DNA of 10,861 nt from Actinomycetes bacterium (GTDB lineage: Bacteria; Actinomycetota; Acidimicrobiia; Acidimicrobiales; RAAP-2), in assembly GCA_021784205.1 (NCBI GenBank), contig JAJXTB010000093.1, forward strand, positions 1 through 10,861, read 5' to 3'. The notes below the pieces were generated by a model that searched no databases, was not told where the DNA came from, and saw nothing but the letters and a program-made list of their open reading frames with translations. Made by a program: the position numbers and the translations under genes. Each line of letters starts with the position of its first letter. Positions within the stretch are counted from its first letter, which is position 1. Of this stretch, positions 1 through 5,372 are shown in pieces.

Positions 1-221
1 TTCACGCAGAGCAGCGCGCCGGTGTGCTCGTCGACGTCGCCGAGCTCGAGGCTGGCGAGGACCGCCACGCCGGGCAGCCGCGCCGCGAGTGAGTCACGGG
101 TCGAGACGGTATGGTCGACGACCGCCAGTCGGTCGGGCGCGCACCACGCGCTGCGGACCAGGCCCTCGGCCAGGGCCGAGCCCATCTTGCCGCCACCGAC
201 GATCACCAGTTCATAGGCCAT
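1..221 (-). CDS. proC: Pyrroline-5-carboxylate reductase, N-terminal part (cut by left edge)
   Basis: ProC reduces 1-pyrroline-5-carboxylate to proline with NAD(P)H in the cytosol, the last step of proline synthesis. Only the first 73 residues are in the window; the rest lies beyond base 1. What is visible is the N-terminal Rossmann strand and glycine loop, ELVIVGGGKMGSALAEGL, with GGGKMGSA at residues 9-16. An acidic strand end (VVD) follows at about residues 39-41. This arrangement fits ProC and, less specifically, other members of the 6-phosphogluconate dehydrogenase-like NAD-binding superfamily. The ATG at 219-221 was chosen because the Rossmann strand starts at once and a -10 hexamer sits 6 bases upstream. 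The gene begins 32 bases after the YbjN-family gene on the same strand, so it may also be read through from mshA. The family is fairly sure; the exact enzyme is less so because the catalytic C-terminal half is missing. Confidence 0.72.
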   Translation of the reverse strand, partial: MAYELVIVGGGKMGSALAEGLVRSAWCAPDRLAVVDHTVSTRDSLAARLPGVAVLASLELGDVDEHTGALLCV

Positions 222-227
222 TGACCC

Positions 228-233
228 AGGTTA
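228..233 (-). promoter_or_regulatory. Leaderless-type -10 element of proC
   Basis: On the minus strand the hexamer is TAACCT, followed by 6 bases (GGGTCA) and the ATG of proC. This is the TANNNT form used by actinobacterial housekeeping sigma factors, placed so that transcription would start on or next to the start codon. GGGTCA is a poor ribosome binding site. Spacing and form match six other genes in the window. Expression independent of the mshA transcript is an inference. Confidence 0.5.
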
Positions 234-253
234 CTGGTGGCGCCCGGTCGCTC

Positions 254-736
254 TCAGCGGCGCCGGCGCCGATACCACGAGAAGCCCAGGGTCATCATCG
301 TCGGGTAGAGCTCGTCGACGTAGATCACGATCGCGGCCATGACCTCGTCGAGGCGCTCGAGTGTCAACTCCGCGAGCGGCATCGCGGTGACCAAGTAGAT
401 CGCGGACTCCGGCCCGATCGCCAGGTGCACGCTGCGCAGGTCGGCGTTGCGAACGAGCGCGTAGCGGTACAGCGCCTCCTCGCCCATCTCGGGCGCGGGA
501 ACGACTTCGGTCTCGACGTGGACCGAACGCTGCCGCAGCGAGATCCATACGGTGACGAAGTCCTTCTCGTCGCCGCGCAGTCGGACCAACCAGTGGAAGT
601 GCCCACGGGGGTCGGCCCCGTCGTGGTGGTCGATCGCCGCCACGCGTCCGTCGCTCATCCAGGCGCTCGCCCACGTGGCGAGGAGGTCGTTGAGTCGGGT
701 GACGGCGTCGGCGTCGGCGATCGGGAAGCTATCCAC
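254..736 (-). CDS. YbjN-family protein, mshA-associated
   Basis: This is a 160-residue soluble protein of the YbjN (type III secretion chaperone-like fold) family. Its biochemical role is not established. The visible family pattern is an alternating alpha/beta protein with FHWLVRLRGDEKDFVTVWISL at residues 47-67, EALYRYALVRNADLRSVHLAI at 87-107, and a C-terminal helix with LTLERLDEVMAAI at 124-136. It ends in five arginines. In mycobacteria a YbjN-family gene (Rv0487) lies next to mshA (Rv0486), and the same pairing is seen here. The GTG start at 734-736 shares its first base with the TAG stop of mshA (TAGTG), which implies translational coupling. Longer frames extending to 1072 merely read through mshA out of frame. 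The family call is good; the function, perhaps linked to mycothiol synthesis, is inferred from neighbourhood only. Confidence 0.8.
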   Translation of the reverse strand: MDSFPIADADAVTRLNDLLATWASAWMSDGRVAAIDHHDGADPRGHFHWLVRLRGDEKDFVTVWISLRQRSVHVETEVVPAPEMGEEALYRYALVRNADLRSVHLAIGPESAIYLVTAMPLAELTLERLDEVMAAIVIYVDELYPTMMTLGFSWYRRRRR

Positions 737-1953
737 TAGCAGTGGACGAGGCCCGACGTCGCGAGCGAGTCGGTGAGTGACGCCAGCGACTCGGCGGCCG
801 AGCGCCAGGTGTAGCGCTTGGCGAGCAGCACGGCGGCCGTCGACATGGTCGTCGCGTGGTCCTCGTCGAGCACCGTGGCGACCGCGTCGGCCCACGCGCC
901 CGGGACCCGACTGCCCACGAGCAGCCCGTTCACCCCCGGCTCGACGAGGTTCGCGAGTCCGCCCACCTCGCTCGCGACGACCGGCGTTCCGCAGGCCGAC
1001 GACTCCAGGGCGACGAGGCCGAAACTCTCCGAGCGCGAGGGCACGAGGGTCGCGTCGGCGGCGCGCATCCACGACGAGAGCAGTTGGTGGCTCTGGGGCG
1101 CCACGAAGGTGACGTGGTCGATGACCCCGGCGTCGGCGACGCGCTGGTGCAGGTACGCGAGTGTCGAGCGGCCGTCGGGACCCGACGGGCCGCCGACGAT
1201 CGCGAGGGTCGCGTCGCGTCCGCGCACCCGGGTCTCGATCAGGGTCTCCAGGGCGAGGTCGACGCCCTTGAGCGCCTGGAGCCGTCCCACGTACAGCAGG
1301 AGCGTCCGGTCGGGGTCGAGTCCCAACGCCCGGCGGGCCTGGGGCCGGTGTCCGGGGGCGAAGAAGGCGTGCTGGACACCGAGGGGCACGATGTGCACGC
1401 GCGACGGCGAGGCGTCGTAGTAGTGCACGAACTGCTCGGCCTCGACCTCACAACTCGCGAGCACCGCGTCGGCGCACGCGACGATCGCCGCCTCCTGGGT
1501 CGAACGCACCTCGGACTCGGCCTCGAAGGCGTCGGCCTTCACGCGCTCGAGGGTGTGAAAGGTCACCACGAGTGGCACGTTGAGCTCGTGTTTCAACCGG
1601 TGGCCCGCCAGGGCGCTGAGCCAGTAGTTCGCGTGGATCGCGTCGGGCGCGCCGGTGCAGCGAAACGAGGCCGACACGCCGTCGGCGAACTCGTCGACGT
1701 AGCGCGCGAAGTCCTCGCGCTCGAGCGAGGTCGGTGGCCCGGCGGTGACGTGGTGGACGCGGAAGCCCGGCTCGACCAGCAGCGTGTCGCGCAGGTGCGC
1801 GTCGTCGCGGCGGGTGTAGACGTCGACCTCGTGGCCGAGGCGAGCGAGCGCGCTCGAGAGTTCGCGCACGTAGACGTTCATGCCCCCGCCGTCACCGGTG
1901 CCCGGCTGGGCGAGCGGCGACGTGTGATACGAGAGAACCGCGAGTCGGGCCAT
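736..1953 (-). CDS. mshA: D-inositol-3-phosphate glycosyltransferase, mycothiol synthesis
   Basis: MshA transfers GlcNAc from UDP-GlcNAc to 1D-myo-inositol 3-phosphate, the first committed step of mycothiol synthesis in the cytosol. At 405 residues it has normal length for this GT-B enzyme of family GT4. The N-terminal domain opens with LAVLSYHTSPLAQPG and the glycine loop GTGDGGGMNVYVREL (residues 18-32), the acceptor-side signature of MshA. The C-terminal domain has VGRLQALKGVDLAL (222-235), whose Arg224 and Lys229 are the usual donor-phosphate contacts. SRSESFGLVALESSACGTPVVA follows at 306-327, with the EX7E pair Glu309/Glu317. The ATG at 1951-1953 lies 10 bases from the sodX stop and 7 bases after a -10 hexamer, so the mRNA is probably leaderless. 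The YbjN-family gene starts on its stop codon. The identification is secure. Confidence 0.95.
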   Translation of the reverse strand: MARLAVLSYHTSPLAQPGTGDGGGMNVYVRELSSALARLGHEVDVYTRRDDAHLRDTLLVEPGFRVHHVTAGPPTSLEREDFARYVDEFADGVSASFRCTGAPDAIHANYWLSALAGHRLKHELNVPLVVTFHTLERVKADAFEAESEVRSTQEAAIVACADAVLASCEVEAEQFVHYYDASPSRVHIVPLGVQHAFFAPGHRPQARRALGLDPDRTLLLYVGRLQALKGVDLALETLIETRVRGRDATLAIVGGPSGPDGRSTLAYLHQRVADAGVIDHVTFVAPQSHQLLSSWMRAADATLVPSRSESFGLVALESSACGTPVVASEVGGLANLVEPGVNGLLVGSRVPGAWADAVATVLDEDHATTMSTAAVLLAKRYTWRSAAESLASLTDSLATSGLVHC

Positions 1954-1960
1954 GGGTCTC

Positions 1961-1966
1961 AGCCTA
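1961..1966 (-). promoter_or_regulatory. Leaderless-type -10 element of mshA, inside the sodX stop
   Basis: On the minus strand the hexamer is TAGGCT, followed by GAGACCC (7 bases) and the ATG of mshA. Its first three bases are the TAG stop codon of sodX. No Shine-Dalgarno sequence is evident. The position predicts a start at or beside the mshA start codon, so mshA can be made without the sodX transcript. I see no clear -35. Confidence 0.55.
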
Positions 1967-2290
1967 ACGGTGGCCCTGTTCGCGACCTACGACTGGCGAA
2001 GCGACGAGCCAGCGCACCTGACGCTCGTCGACCGGGCCGAAGTCGCGCGAGTCCGTGGACGCCGCGGCGTTGTCCCCGCGCAGGTCGAGGAGCCGGCCAT
2101 CTCGCGCGACGCAGCGCTTGAGCAGGGGTCGGGTCGGGTCTCGCGGATCGGGTACCACCACCACGTCGCCGACGCGAACCCGTCGCCACCGGCGTACCGC
2201 CGTGAGCCGCTCGCCGTCGCGGTAGGTGGGCGCCATCGAGTCGCCCACGACCGAGAGTCGTCTCAGGAGCAGCGAAACGAACCTGGTCAC
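1964..2290 (-). CDS. sodX: Nickel-type superoxide dismutase maturation protease (S26 family)
   Basis: SodX is a small signal-peptidase-like serine protease. It is thought to remove the leader of the NiSOD precursor so that the new N-terminal histidine can bind nickel. It is 108 residues long. Box B is VVGDSMAPTYRDGERL with nucleophile Ser18, the general-base lysine is Lys58 in PLLKRCVA, and the box D/E pattern RGDNAAASTDSRDFGPV starts at residue 71. There is no lipobox and no long membrane anchor; only a short LLL stretch lies near the N terminus, which fits a cytoplasmic enzyme. The GTG at 2288-2290 is chosen because a TATCGT hexamer sits 6 bases upstream and the conserved box begins shortly after. 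sodN diverges 87 bases away, so the substrate and its processing enzyme are encoded together. The assignment rests on the S26 motifs plus this neighbour. Confidence 0.9.
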   Translation of the reverse strand: MTRFVSLLLRRLSVVGDSMAPTYRDGERLTAVRRWRRVRVGDVVVVPDPRDPTRPLLKRCVARDGRLLDLRGDNAAASTDSRDFGPVDERQVRWLVASPVVGREQGHR

Positions 2291-2296
2291 GAGCGA

Positions 2297-2302
2297 ACGA
2301 TA
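2297..2302 (-). promoter_or_regulatory. Leaderless-type -10 element of sodX
   Basis: On the minus strand the hexamer is TATCGT, then TCGCTC (6 bases), then the GTG of sodX. The form and spacing match the other minus-strand genes. It lies only 15 bases from the opposed sodN -10, so RNA polymerase on one promoter would cover the other. Confidence 0.5.
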
Positions 2303-2317
2303 ACCGAGCGGACTGGC

Positions 2318-2323
2318 TAACCT
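2318..2323 (+). promoter_or_regulatory. Probable -10 element of sodN
   Basis: TAACCT within GGCTAACCT (2315-2323) fits TANNNT. It would place the sodN start near base 2330, giving a leader of about 48 bases. The same nine bases recur at 10798-10806 before the right-edge gene, which supports a real promoter string. No good -35 is seen. Confidence 0.45.
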
Positions 2324-2342
2324 GCCTTGGTATCAGCGAAAC

Positions 2343-2357
2343 GCACCCTCGCGGTGC
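2343..2357 (+). promoter_or_regulatory. Small hairpin in the sodN leader
   Basis: GCACC (2343-2347) and GGTGC (2353-2357) form a perfect 5-bp stem around a 5-base loop. It lies in the predicted leader, nine bases before the Shine-Dalgarno sequence GAAAGG at 2366-2371. It could affect mRNA stability or be chance; the stem is short. Confidence 0.25.
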
Positions 2358-2377
2358 CAGCACTCGAAAGGCTCACC

Positions 2378-2794
2378 ATGTCGATCGTCTCTCGTCTCAA
2401 CGCCCTGCTCGACGCCACCACGGCACCGCTGTCGGTCTACGCCCACTGCGACCTGCCCTGCGGCGTCTACGACCCCGCCCAGGCGCGCATCGAAGCCCAG
2501 TCGGTCAAGGCCACGATGGAGAAGTACAACGCCTCGATCGACCCCGACTTCAAGGTCCGCGCGACGATCATCAAAGAGGAGCGCTGCGAGCTCGTCAAGC
2601 ACCACCTCTGGGTGCTGTGGACCGACTACTTCAAGGTCGAGCACCTCAAGCAGTTCCCGAACCTCCACGACCTCTTCTGGATGGCGACCAAGTCGGCCGG
2701 GGACGCGAAGAAGACCAACGACGTGGTCGTCGCCGACCGGCTCCTGAGCGAGATCGACGCCATCGCCGAGATCTTCTGGGCGACCAAGAAGTAG
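2378..2794 (+). CDS. sodN: Nickel superoxide dismutase precursor
   Basis: SodN converts superoxide to oxygen and hydrogen peroxide using a nickel ion bound by an N-terminal hook. The precursor is 138 residues. The hook HCDLPCGVYDP begins at His23, so removal of a 22-residue leader leaves a 116-residue mature chain, close to the 117 of Streptomyces SodN. Mature His1, Cys2, Cys6 and Tyr9 correspond to His23, Cys24, Cys28 and Tyr31. The remainder is the expected four-helix bundle, with KATMEKYNASIDPDFKVRATIIKEERC at 49-75 and the family stretch HHLWVLWTDYFKVEHL at 78-93. The ATG at 2378-2380 was chosen over the TTG at 2327 because GAAAGG sits at 2366-2371 with good spacing. The divergent sodX encodes the likely processing protease. 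The identification is secure; the cleavage site is inferred from the family. Confidence 0.97.
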   Translation: MSIVSRLNALLDATTAPLSVYAHCDLPCGVYDPAQARIEAQSVKATMEKYNASIDPDFKVRATIIKEERCELVKHHLWVLWTDYFKVEHLKQFPNLHDLFWMATKSAGDAKKTNDVVVADRLLSEIDAIAEIFWATKK

Positions 2795-2813
2795 CCCGTC
2801 GCTGCGAACTGCC

Positions 2814-3002
2814 CTAGGCGAGTTCGGGGTGCTCCGAGCAGTGACTGAGCAGGGCGTCGGCGATGAGTGCGGCGTCCTCGATGGCGCGACCGCACACCTG
2901 GCACTGCCGGTAGGTGCCGGCGCGCAGCCGTTCGAGGGCGCGGTCGACGCTGCTGAGGGTCATCTCGATCGACGCCACGGTCTCGTTGGTGATTTCAGCC
3001 AC
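2814..3002 (-). CDS. Small DksA/TraR-type zinc-finger protein
   Basis: This 62-residue protein has an N-terminal helix (about residues 5-28) and a C-terminal zinc finger. The finger reads C34-x2-C37-x17-C55-x2-H58, inside YRQCQVCGRAI and LLSHCSEH. The spacing matches the finger of DksA/TraR proteins, which reach into the RNA polymerase secondary channel. The fourth ligand here is His rather than Cys. The length is close to TraR (about 73 residues) and far below DksA, and the long coiled coil is missing. The GTG at 3000-3002 is favoured because TAGATT lies 6 bases upstream. The gene converges on sodN with a 19-base gap. A transcription-related role is possible, but many such small proteins are uncharacterised. 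Family confidence is good, function unknown. Confidence 0.75.
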   Translation of the reverse strand: MAEITNETVASIEMTLSSVDRALERLRAGTYRQCQVCGRAIEDAALIADALLSHCSEHPELA

Positions 3003-3008
3003 GACGAG

Positions 3009-3014
3009 AATCTA
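3009..3014 (-). promoter_or_regulatory. Leaderless-type -10 element of the DksA/TraR-like gene
   Basis: On the minus strand the hexamer is TAGATT, followed by CTCGTC (6 bases) and the GTG start. There is no purine-rich ribosome binding site in between. It lies in the 70-base gap after the CoA-transferase gene, so the small gene need not depend on read-through. Confidence 0.5.
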
Positions 3015-3072
3015 CTCGCCGCCACGTCGCACGACGAAGCCCGGGTGCCAGCCGACCACCGCGTGGACGAAC

Positions 3073-4599
3073 TTACCGGGGCCGCATCGTGCCGTCACGC
3101 AGGTAGCGCGCGTGCCACGAGAGCGACTCCTCGATCAGGTGCGGGGTGTGGCGCCCGACGCCCGACGCGTTGGCGCGGTCGAAGTAGTCCTGGAGCATCG
3201 GCCGGTAGTCCGGGTGGGCGCAGCGGTCGATGATCATCTGGGCGCGCCGTCGCGGCGCGAGCCCGCGCAGGTCGGCGACGCCTTGCTCGGTGATGATGAC
3301 GTGCACGTCGTGCTCGGTGTGATCCACGTGACTCACCATCGGCACGATCGAGGAGATGGCGCCGTCCTTGGCGGTTGAGGGCGTGAGGAACATCGCGATG
3401 TAGGCGTTGCGCGCGAAGTCGCCCGACCCGCCGATGCCGTTCATGATGCTCGTGCCCATGACGTGGGTCGAGTTGATGTTGCCGTAGATGTCGGCTTCGA
3501 TCGCGCCGTTCATCGCCAGGCAACCGAGGCGACGGATCACCTCGGGGTGGTTGCTGATCTCCTGGGGTCGCAGCACGATTCGGTCGTGATAGTCGGCGAT
3601 GTTGGCGTGCAGGTCCGCCGAACCCTCCTCGCTCAGTGAGAAGGCCGTCGCCGAGATCGAGTCCATCGTGCCCGAGCGGAGCAGCGCGAGCATGCCGTCC
3701 TGGATCACTTCGGTGTAGGCGGTGAGGGGACGGAACGGACCGCCGTCCAGCCCACGAAGCACCGCGTTGGCGATATTGCCGACCCCCGACTGCAGGGGCA
3801 ACAGACCCGCGGGCAAGCGGTCGCGCTTGACCTCGTACGCGAGGAACTCCAGGAGGTGCTGGGCGATCAGCTGGGAGGTCTCGTCGACCGGCTTGAACAC
3901 CGTGTTGCGGTCGGGGGCGTTGGTCTCGACGACGGCGACGATCTTCTCCGGCGGGCACAGGAGGTGGGGTCCGCCGATGCGGTCCGAGGCCGAGACGATC
4001 TGGACCGGCTTGCGGTGCGGCGGCAGCGCGGTGCCGTAGTAGACGTCGTGCATGCCCTCGAAGGCGGCGGGCTGCCAGGAGTTCACCTCGAGGATGACGC
4101 GGTCGGCCTGGTCGATCCAGGTCTTGTTGTTGCCCACCGACGACGACGGGATGAGCGCCCCGTCGGCGGTCACGCCCGTGACCTCGACGACCGCGACGTC
4201 GAGGTGACCGAAGGCCCCCTCCCAGACCATCTGGGCGACGTGGGAGAGGTGCAGGTCGAGGTAGTCGACGAGCCCGGCGTTGATCTTCGCGCGGCTGACC
4301 GGATCCGACTGGTAGGGCATTCGCAGGTCGATCGCGTCGACCGCGGCGAGAGCCCCGTCGAGTTCGGGGGCGGTCGACGCGCCGGTCCACACGCTCACCG
4401 CGAACCGATCGCCGACCGCGGCTGCGGCCTCGACGCGTCGCACCAGAGCGCCGGGTACCGATTTGGGGTAGCCGGCCCCGGTGAAGCCGCTCATGCCGAC
4501 GTTGTCACCGGGCCGGATGAACTGAGCCGCGTCATCGGCGGTCATCACCCGCTGCGCAATCGAGGCATTCTGGATTCGAGACAGGTCCGCTGGAGCCAC
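3073..4599 (-). CDS. Acetyl-CoA hydrolase/transferase family, likely succinyl-CoA:acetate CoA-transferase
   Basis: This is a family I CoA-transferase that moves CoA between carboxylates, most likely succinyl-CoA and acetate, linking acetate handling to the TCA cycle. It is 508 residues, the usual length for the AarC/Cat1-type group. The N-terminal domain has GDNVGMSGFTGAGYPK (31-46) and SSSVGNNKTWID (152-163). The C-terminal domain has SGVGNIANAVL (271-281) and TAYTEVIQDG (293-302), whose Glu297 fits the catalytic glutamate. GIGGSGDFARNAYIAMF follows at 388-404, then ITEQGVADLRGL (436-447). The GTG at 4597-4599 has a -10 hexamer 6 bases upstream and starts right before the conserved domain. 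The gene stands alone between its promoter and the DksA/TraR-like gene. Donor and acceptor cannot be fixed from sequence; propionyl-CoA:succinate transferase or acetyl-CoA hydrolase are the alternatives. Confidence 0.88.
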   Translation of the reverse strand: MAPADLSRIQNASIAQRVMTADDAAQFIRPGDNVGMSGFTGAGYPKSVPGALVRRVEAAAAVGDRFAVSVWTGASTAPELDGALAAVDAIDLRMPYQSDPVSRAKINAGLVDYLDLHLSHVAQMVWEGAFGHLDVAVVEVTGVTADGALIPSSSVGNNKTWIDQADRVILEVNSWQPAAFEGMHDVYYGTALPPHRKPVQIVSASDRIGGPHLLCPPEKIVAVVETNAPDRNTVFKPVDETSQLIAQHLLEFLAYEVKRDRLPAGLLPLQSGVGNIANAVLRGLDGGPFRPLTAYTEVIQDGMLALLRSGTMDSISATAFSLSEEGSADLHANIADYHDRIVLRPQEISNHPEVIRRLGCLAMNGAIEADIYGNINSTHVMGTSIMNGIGGSGDFARNAYIAMFLTPSTAKDGAISSIVPMVSHVDHTEHDVHVIITEQGVADLRGLAPRRRAQMIIDRCAHPDYRPMLQDYFDRANASGVGRHTPHLIEESLSWHARYLRDGTMRPR

Positions 4600-4605
4600 T
4601 TGGAG

Positions 4606-4611
4606 AGCCTA
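4606..4611 (-). promoter_or_regulatory. Leaderless-type -10 element of the CoA-transferase gene
   Basis: On the minus strand the hexamer is TAGGCT, identical to the mshA element, then CTCCAA (6 bases) and the GTG start. A run of eight adenines (4631-4638) lies where a -35 box would be, about 32-39 bases from the predicted start. Confidence 0.55.
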
Positions 4612-4619
4612 ACGCTGCA

Positions 4620-4926
4620 CTCGGATGCCCTTTTTTTTCCGAAGCGGGCCCGTGCGACGGAGAAACTCGCCGCAATTCCCACCTCAACACCGATGTCGCG
4701 TCGCAGGTTCGTCCCGTCGCGGTGGCTACGGGGCACCCGTTCGTACTCGGTATTCGAAGCGTCGAAACGCACCGGCGTCGCGGGTGGACGATCGCGCAAC
4801 GCAAAGAAACCTCTCAATTTCGCAGACCACGCGCGAGACCCCGGCTCTATATGGTTGGCCCTTAACGGGGGCGTGCTATCCAGCCACTATCGAAGCGGCG
4901 AGTCGCTGATCCGTTTGGGGGGATGT
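4620..4926. other. Gene-free stretch between CoA-transferase and DUF4760-like gene
   Basis: I see no convincing gene in these 307 bases. They hold a T8 run on the plus strand (4631-4638), unusual in this GC-rich sequence, flanked by TCGGA (4621-4625) and TCCGA (4638-4642). TATGGT at 4850-4855 is a possible -10 for the downstream gene and would give a leader of about 65 bases. The stretch separates two divergent transcription units, so it must hold promoters for both. Confidence 0.5.
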
Positions 4927-5268
4927 ATGGAAGTCACACACGAAGATGCGACGATCTTCATGGACCTGGTTCGCTGGAGCGGCGAGATCGGCCTGAGCAC
5001 GGCCCTGTCGGAGATCTACGCCGACGGGTTCGATCCCACCGACGAATCGATCAACAACGAATCGGTGCGCAAGGTCCTGATGTTCGGCGAGACCGCGGGC
5101 GCGCTAGTGAAACACAATGTGCTGCCCTGGGAGTTGCTCAGCGATTTGTTTTGGTTTGAGGGGATGTGGAGCAAGGTCGGCTCGCACGCGCTACTCATAC
5201 GCGAGCGTCACGGCGATCCGCGACTCTACGAGCACTTCGAAGCGCTCGCCGCTCGCGGCGCCAATTAG
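4927..5268 (+). CDS. DUF4760-like hypothetical protein
   Basis: This is a 113-residue soluble protein of unknown function. It is largely helical and rich in aromatic and acidic residues. Visible elements are ATIFMDLVRWSGEI near the N terminus, a central VRKVLMFGETAGALVKHNVLPWELLSDLFWF, and the ending RLYEHFEALAARG. The central phenylalanine-glutamate helix and the YEHFEALA ending resemble DUF4760 proteins; I recognise the pattern but cannot confirm it by search. There is no signal peptide or membrane segment. The ATG at 4927-4929 is preferred to the out-of-frame ATG at 4923 because coding extends from it, and the G-rich run at 4917-4922 serves as Shine-Dalgarno sequence. The MFS gene follows on the same strand after 104 bases, so co-transcription is possible but interrupted by an inverted repeat. 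Confidence 0.7.
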   Translation: MEVTHEDATIFMDLVRWSGEIGLSTALSEIYADGFDPTDESINNESVRKVLMFGETAGALVKHNVLPWELLSDLFWFEGMWSKVGSHALLIRERHGDPRLYEHFEALAARGAN

Positions 5269-5317
5269 TACCCAACCGGCGACGAGCCCACTGTCGAGGC
5301 GGAACCGTTGGACGCTG

Positions 5318-5334
5318 ACGGGACCCGGTCCCGT
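5318..5334. repeat. Inverted repeat upstream of the MFS gene
   Basis: ACGGGAC and GTCCCGT form a perfect 7-bp inverted repeat around CCG, 38 bases before the MFS start. No T tract follows. It may be an operator, a weak attenuator or a leader hairpin; its place just before an exporter gene makes a repressor site plausible, which is inference. Confidence 0.4.
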
Positions 5335-5372
5335 ACGTGCGGGGCGGGGCCGGAAACCGTGAAGGGTGATCG

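Noticed and set aside
254..1072. Longer version of the YbjN-family gene reaching into mshA
   Set aside because: The extra N-terminal residues are Arg/Gly-rich and overlap mshA out of frame; the GTG on the mshA stop gives the family-like length.
856..2121. Long plus-strand open frame of 421 codons over mshA
   Set aside because: It is antisense to a full-length, motif-complete mshA and consists of low-complexity Arg/Gly/Val/Asp-rich sequence, as GC-rich DNA gives in a shadow frame.
3095..4390. 431-codon minus-strand frame inside the CoA-transferase gene
   Set aside because: It is Arg/Pro/His-rich without domains and overlaps a complete conserved enzyme in another frame.
3856..4926. Plus-strand frame leading into the DUF4760-like gene
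   Set aside because: The upstream part is antisense to the CoA-transferase and non-protein-like; the ATG at 4927 with its own Shine-Dalgarno sequence explains the real part.
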